This document shows positions 60,407 to 64,000 of a DNA stretch of 64,000 nucleotides, piece after piece. Numbering within the stretch: the first letter of the stretch is position 1; the number at the start of each line of letters is the position of its first letter. Position numbers and translations under genes: made by a program. Origin of the DNA: Candidatus Mcinerneyibacterium aminivorans (GTDB taxonomy: Bacteria; Macinerneyibacteriota; Macinerneyibacteria; Macinerneyibacteriales; Macinerneyibacteriaceae); the NCBI GenBank assembly GCA_008086245.1, contig VSIX01000004.1:1-64000 (forward strand), in the 5' to 3' direction. The notes under the pieces were generated by a model that did not search any database, had not been told where the DNA came from, and saw nothing but the letters and a program-made list of their open reading frames with translations.

Positions 60407-61705
60407 ATGACTTATCAAGAAGCTATTGACTATTTAAATTCCTTTATAAATTATGAGAAAAAAAGAACAAAAAAATACAACAGTGAACTGTATAACTTAG
60501 AAGAATTTAGAAATATTGCAGAAAAGTTTGATAATCCTCAAAATGATATTAAAACCATTCATGTAGCCGGTTCTAAAGGCAAGGGTTCAACGGTGGAATA
60601 TATAAGCAATATTTTGATTGAAAATGGGTTTAAAGTTGGCACTTTTACTTCTCCTCATTTATATGATGTTAAAGAGAGGATAAGGATTAATAAAGAACAA
60701 ATTAACAAATCCGATTTTGCAAAAATTACGCGAAAAATAAGTGAAACAATTGACCGGGAAAATATAAAAAAACGCTACCGAACTTTTTTCGAGCTTATTA
60801 CTCTAATGAGTTTTTTATATTTTAAAAAAAATAATGTGGATTATGCAGTATATGAAGTGGGCCTTGGAGGAAGACTGGATACCACCAACATAATAAAACC
60901 TGAGGTTTCAGTTATAACATTAATTGATTTGGAACATACAAATCTTCTGGGTAATACTTTAAAAAAAATTGCCTATGAAAAGGCAGGTATAATTAAGGAA
61001 AATATTCCGGTGGTTATAAGCAAACAAAAGAGAAAGGATGTTGCCAATTATTTTACTAAAATATCTCAAAGAAGAAAAGCTTTACTTTTTTTGTACGGTA
61101 GAGATTTTAAAGTAGTAAAGGATAGATTTATACTGGAAAATGGAAAGCAAATCGGTCCAATAAAGTTAAAAATGGAGGGGGCTCATCAGCTTGTTAATGC
61201 TGTTACTGCTCTTCAGGCAACAAGAGTATTAAATGTGGATATGGATGTTAACAGATCAATATCAGCCCTAATAAATACAAAAATTAAGGGACGGATTGAT
61301 ATAAGAAGAATTCGAAAGCGAATTGTTATTCTGGATACGGGGCATACTCCCGAATCGATAAAAGTTTTGTTTGAAGTGCTCCAAAAGAAATATGAAAAAT
61401 TTACTTCAAGAAATGTTTTTTCAATAATCTCCTTTTCGTCCGGGAAAAAAATAAAAAAAATGCTTGAGTATGAATCCCGATTTAATACCAGGATGATTTT
61501 TACTGAAAATTCTTCTTTTAGATCTGCTACAATAAAGGAAATGGAAAAATTTATATCCCCCTTTAAATCTTTTAAGAAATTGGAAAAAGCTTTTAGCTTT
61601 GCAATGGAAAAATCCCGGGAGAATGATATAATATTGATACATGGATCTTTTTATCTAATGAATGATGTTAATAAAGTATTAGGAGAATATGGCGAAAAAT
61701 TATAA
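60407..61705 (+). CDS. folC: Dihydrofolate synthase / folylpolyglutamate synthase (432 aa)
   Basis: FolC adds glutamate to folates (and makes dihydrofolate). The Mur-ligase P-loop TIHVAGSKGKGSTVEYI, the TSPHLYDVKERIRIN motif, ELITLMSFLYF and the EVGLGGRLDTTNI signature are clear, with the C-terminal domain opening RIVILDTGHTPES. One base separates it from glf. Its last codons overlap the sigma-factor start by 17 bases. Length is normal. Confidence 0.95.
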   Translation: MTYQEAIDYLNSFINYEKKRTKKYNSELYNLEEFRNIAEKFDNPQNDIKTIHVAGSKGKGSTVEYISNILIENGFKVGTFTSPHLYDVKERIRINKEQINKSDFAKITRKISETIDRENIKKRYRTFFELITLMSFLYFKKNNVDYAVYEVGLGGRLDTTNIIKPEVSVITLIDLEHTNLLGNTLKKIAYEKAGIIKENIPVVISKQKRKDVANYFTKISQRRKALLFLYGRDFKVVKDRFILENGKQIGPIKLKMEGAHQLVNAVTALQATRVLNVDMDVNRSISALINTKIKGRIDIRRIRKRIVILDTGHTPESIKVLFEVLQKKYEKFTSRNVFSIISFSSGKKIKKMLEYESRFNTRMIFTENSSFRSATIKEMEKFISPFKSFKKLEKAFSFAMEKSRENDIILIHGSFYLMNDVNKVLGEYGEKL

Positions 61706-62270
61706 GGAATTAACAGATTTCGAATTAGTCAAACTTATTGAAGAGGGGGATATTAAAGCTTTTGAAGAGATTTTTGAACGATACAGGATGTTTGTAAAAA
61801 ATATTGCCCGGAAATTTTCCAACGAGAACAATCGTGTTGAGGAGATTTTACAAAATACATTTTTGAAGGTCTTTATGAAAATAGACCAGTTTAAAAAAAA
61901 TGCAAAGTTCTCCTCATGGTTATATACAATTTGTAAAAATGAAGGCCGAATGTTTCTTCGAGAAAGAGAAAAATACAGAAAATTTAAAAATATAGAGGAT
62001 AGAATGGATCACTTTGAAAGAAAAGAGAATAAAAGTATAGATGAAAAGGTTGAGCTCAAAGATCTTAAAAAGACAGTAAAAAAAGCTATAAGTGAATTGC
62101 CAAAACACTATCAGCAGGTTTTAAAAAAAGCAGCCTTTGAGGGGAAAAAATATCAGGAAATTGCAGAAGAGCTGGATTTGACTACCCCACAGGTTAAAAG
62201 TAGACTTTACAGAGCCCGTCAGAAGTTAAAGGAGATGCTTGCTAAGCATATAAAATATACCTCATATTAA
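61689..62270 (+). CDS. Sigma-70 family (ECF-like) RNA polymerase sigma factor (193 aa)
   Basis: Region 2 (FEEIFERYRMFVKNIARKFS, then FSSWLYTICKNEGRMFLRER) binds core polymerase and the -10, and region 4 (YQEIAEELDLTTPQVKSRLYRARQKLKEML) is the helix-turn-helix for the -35. Region 1 and 3 are missing, which is the ECF type. No anti-sigma gene follows. The ATG lies inside the folC end. It is the last gene of the FecR-surE-cNMP-PP2C-glf-folC operon, whose phosphatase is a natural candidate for its control; that link is an inference. Confidence 0.92.
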   Translation: MAKNYKELTDFELVKLIEEGDIKAFEEIFERYRMFVKNIARKFSNENNRVEEILQNTFLKVFMKIDQFKKNAKFSSWLYTICKNEGRMFLREREKYRKFKNIEDRMDHFERKENKSIDEKVELKDLKKTVKKAISELPKHYQQVLKKAAFEGKKYQEIAEELDLTTPQVKSRLYRARQKLKEMLAKHIKYTSY

Positions 62271-62274
62271 GCAG

Positions 62275-62320
62275 AGATTAGTGAATAGTAAATAGTGAAT
62301 AGTTGATAGTTGATGTCAAA
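62275..62320. repeat. Short direct repeats between convergent genes
   Basis: AGTGAATAG recurs with AGTAAATAG and AGTTGATAG variants in about 35 bases; AATAGTGAATAG also occurs near 28575. It may be another decayed piece of the intergenic repeat family. Confidence 0.4.
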
Positions 62321-62340
62321 CCTATCTCTAGTTCATAAAT

Positions 62341-63093
62341 TTAGCTTAGTTGTGCTATAACACAGTACCACTTCATTTTTTCAAAATCATCTATCTGGGG
62401 GAAAATATGATTAATTATTTTGATATTTTTAAATCCCAGTTTCTCAAGATTATGAACCAAAAAATCTGCCTTAACGGGATAATATTTCTCCTGGAATATT
62501 TTTTTATCATAAATTTCATTATCCTTTTCATGGTAGATTATAATATTGAAAATGATTGAGCCATCATCGTTATAATCCCATACCTGGATGTAATTAATAC
62601 GTTTATTTTCTTTAATAATTGGATCAAGTATATAAAATCTTTTTTTCTTTTCTAATATTCTATCCCAGTTTCTTAAATCAAAATAAATGTATCCATCCTT
62701 TTTGATTAAATTCTTCATTTCTTTTAAAACTTTTTTTAGATTTTTATTTTTTACATGGGGCAGGGAATTGCCGGTGGAAATAACACAGTCAAATTTTTTG
62801 TCAAATTGGGATGATATATTTTTAAAATTGCATATTCTAAGATCAATATCAATATTTTTGTCGGCGAATTTCTCTTTAGCTTTTTCAAGCATGTTTTTAT
62901 TTAAATCTGTTCCAGCAATTTCATATCCCAGTTCGGCAAGAGGTAAAGTTAAATTAGCTGTTCCGATGCTTACATCTAATATTGTTTTAATATTTTTATC
63001 TTCAAAAACATACCTATAGAAATCTTTTATTTTCTCATGTTGTTTATCGGTAAAAAACATATCATACAGTTCGGGGTAATTATAAAAACTCAT
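62341..63093 (-). CDS. Class I SAM-dependent methyltransferase (250 aa)
   Basis: It has the Rossmann-like methyltransferase core with motif I as TILDVSIGTANLTLPLAELG, the acidic end of strand 2 as IAGTDLNKNMLEKAKEKF, and motif IV as FDCVISTGNSLPH. The C-terminal half is a beta-rich domain (YIQVWDYNDDGS to VHNLEKLGFKNI) as in small-molecule methyltransferases. The substrate is not known. AAAAGGAGTATTT precedes the ATG. Confidence 0.85.
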   Translation of the reverse strand: MSFYNYPELYDMFFTDKQHEKIKDFYRYVFEDKNIKTILDVSIGTANLTLPLAELGYEIAGTDLNKNMLEKAKEKFADKNIDIDLRICNFKNISSQFDKKFDCVISTGNSLPHVKNKNLKKVLKEMKNLIKKDGYIYFDLRNWDRILEKKKRFYILDPIIKENKRINYIQVWDYNDDGSIIFNIIIYHEKDNEIYDKKIFQEKYYPVKADFLVHNLEKLGFKNIKIINHIFPQIDDFEKMKWYCVIAQLS

Positions 63094-63152
63094 AAATACT
63101 CCTTTTTACAAGTATATTTTATAAAAAATTTTTATCAATTATTGAATAATAA

Positions 63153-63177
63153 AAAAAGGGAGGGAACCTCCCTTTTT
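63153..63177. terminator. Bidirectional Rho-independent terminator
   Basis: AAAAAGGGAGG and CCTCCCTTTTT form a perfect 11-bp stem with a GAA loop, with the outer A and T runs serving both strands. It lies just after the stop of the TPR gene read on the minus strand. Confidence 0.85.
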
Positions 63178-63202
63178 CGAATTTATTAACGAGTATTAGT
63201 TC

Positions 63203-64000
63203 TTACTGTAAATATTTTTGCTGTACGTAGTTGGCCCATTTGGTGCATGCTTTTCCATATTTCCCAGAATAGGATGAACCCTGGTTGTAATAATTATAAG
63301 CTTCCTGATAATTTTTAGCTTGAAGATAGATACCGCCAAGTAAATAATAATTCTTACCAGATCTTTTCATCTTTAGTAAACTTTTACCTGCTGAAATAGC
63401 TTTATTATATTGTCCTGCGTTTTTATAGGACTGTGCTAAAAAATAATGACCATTTTCAAAACCGGGTTTTAGCTCGGTAACCTTAACAAAGTTGTCAGCA
63501 GCTTTTGTATATTGTTTTTGCTTGTAATAAGTTAATCCCAGATAATAGTATGCATTTGGATATTCTCTAATTTCTGTTGCCTTACCCAAATATTGAGCTG
63601 CATTTGAGTATTTTTTGGCCATGTAATAGATTTTTCCCATTTCGTACATGGATTTGTAGTCATTAGAATTGATTTCTGTAGCTTTTTTAAAGCTATTTAA
63701 AGCTTTTGACCATTCTTTTTTCTTTGAATAGCTCTTTCCTACCATGTAGTAAGCTGTATATGAAGGTTCTTCAGCTATATTAAAATATTTTTCTCCATTT
63801 TTTATTACTTTATCATAATTTTTCATATTATAATGAGCCTGAACAATTAGATTTAATGCTTCCTTGTTCTTGGGTTCTATATTTAAAACTTCTTTTAGTG
63901 GAGCTACGGCTTCATTCCAGTTTTGAAGTTTGAAATGAGCATTAGCGAGTCCTAGACGGGAATTTACGTGCTTTTTGTCCTTCATGGCTGCACTTTTGAA
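63203..64000 (-). CDS. TPR-repeat protein, 5' end outside the window (at least 265 aa)
   Basis: At least seven tetratricopeptide repeats can be read, each with the W-x3-G-Y-A-A-P-type pattern, for example NSRLGLANAHFKLQNWNEAV, YKSMYEMGKIYYMAKKYSNA and ANAYYYLGLTYYKQKQYTKA-like units. A conventional ATG at 63985 is possible, but the frame stays open upstream (FKSAA before it) and the preceding residues look like the end of another repeat, so the gene probably continues past base 64000. TPR proteins act as scaffolds; the partner is unknown. The C-terminus ends WANYVQQKYLQ. The repeat order and length of the whole protein cannot be known from here. Confidence 0.8.
   Translation of the reverse strand, partial: FKSAAMKDKKHVNSRLGLANAHFKLQNWNEAVAPLKEVLNIEPKNKEALNLIVQAHYNMKNYDKVIKNGEKYFNIAEEPSYTAYYMVGKSYSKKKEWSKALNSFKKATEINSNDYKSMYEMGKIYYMAKKYSNAAQYLGKATEIREYPNAYYYLGLTYYKQKQYTKAADNFVKVTELKPGFENGHYFLAQSYKNAGQYNKAISAGKSLLKMKRSGKNYYLLGGIYLQAKNYQEAYNYYNQGSSYSGKYGKACTKWANYVQQKYLQ

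Overview
The window is strongly AT-rich, densely coding bacterial DNA. Genes are short-spaced or overlapping, most with clear Shine-Dalgarno (SD) sites, and ATG, TTG and GTG starts are all used. A C-terminal-Phe outer-membrane barrel protein, several lipobox lipoproteins and many signal-peptide proteins point to a diderm (Gram-negative-type) bacterium. It has a heavy signalling load: three GGDEF proteins, two SpoIIE/PP2C phosphatases, a hybrid histidine kinase, a CRP-LytTR fusion, two stand-alone cNMP-binding proteins and an ECF-like sigma factor. A glucosylglycerate-type compatible-solute cluster suggests a salt- or heat-stressed habitat. I cannot name the phylum from sequence alone; a poorly sampled anaerobic or halophilic lineage is my guess, not a result.

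Layout. 0-5.5 kb: a small duplicated-motif protein, an outer-membrane protein, a bPH_2 membrane protein with an apparent AUC start, a secreted lipase-like hydrolase on a likely leaderless mRNA, two VOC proteins, ychF, and two identical 65-bp intergenic repeats. 5.7-10.4 kb: one promoter drives a sulfur operon (SLC13 permease, persulfide dioxygenase-rhodanese, two YeeE/YedE halves, DUF1622) that ends at a strong terminator. 10.6-14.3 kb: lipoprotein, GH13 amylase-family enzyme, two small proteins. 14.8-19.1 kb: a giant pseudokinase/pseudo-ATPase/TPR/GAF-like/GGDEF protein. 19.3-30.6 kb: mixed metabolic and surface genes (nitroreductase, AEC carrier, DUF89, hydrolase, beta-propeller lipoprotein, thermonuclease, DUF362 ferredoxin-like, CRP-LytTR, HD), a second repeat region, then a PAS-GGDEF protein with an apparent AUA start and a GIY-YIG protein. 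30.6-39.8 kb: TPR-PP2C phosphatase (minus), S9 peptidase, hybrid kinase, NHL-like protein, M20 amidohydrolase. 39.8-47.6 kb, all minus: helicase-loader-like ATPase, pcm, GT2, prenyl synthase, cca, an unknown gene, UPF0291, tRNA-Pro(GGG), REC-GAF-GGDEF, a frameshifted phosphodiesterase, HU. 48.3-55.0 kb: compatible-solute cluster around gpgS. 55.1-62.3 kb: one tight operon of FecR, surE, two cNMP proteins, PP2C, glf, folC and sigma factor. 62.3-64 kb: a methyltransferase and the 3' part of a TPR gene that runs off the window.

Promoters follow the sigma-70 form (TTGAxx, 16-18 bp, TATAAT-like). The points most worth following are the two AUH (non-AUG) starts with good SD spacing, the three genes whose -10 box lies exactly six bases before ATG, the hairpin repeat family with compensatory changes, the giant protein whose kinase and ATPase modules look dead while GGDEF is intact, the solute cluster with an inactive peptidase homologue, and the cNMP/PP2C/sigma operon whose phosphatase carries a four-cysteine sensor segment.
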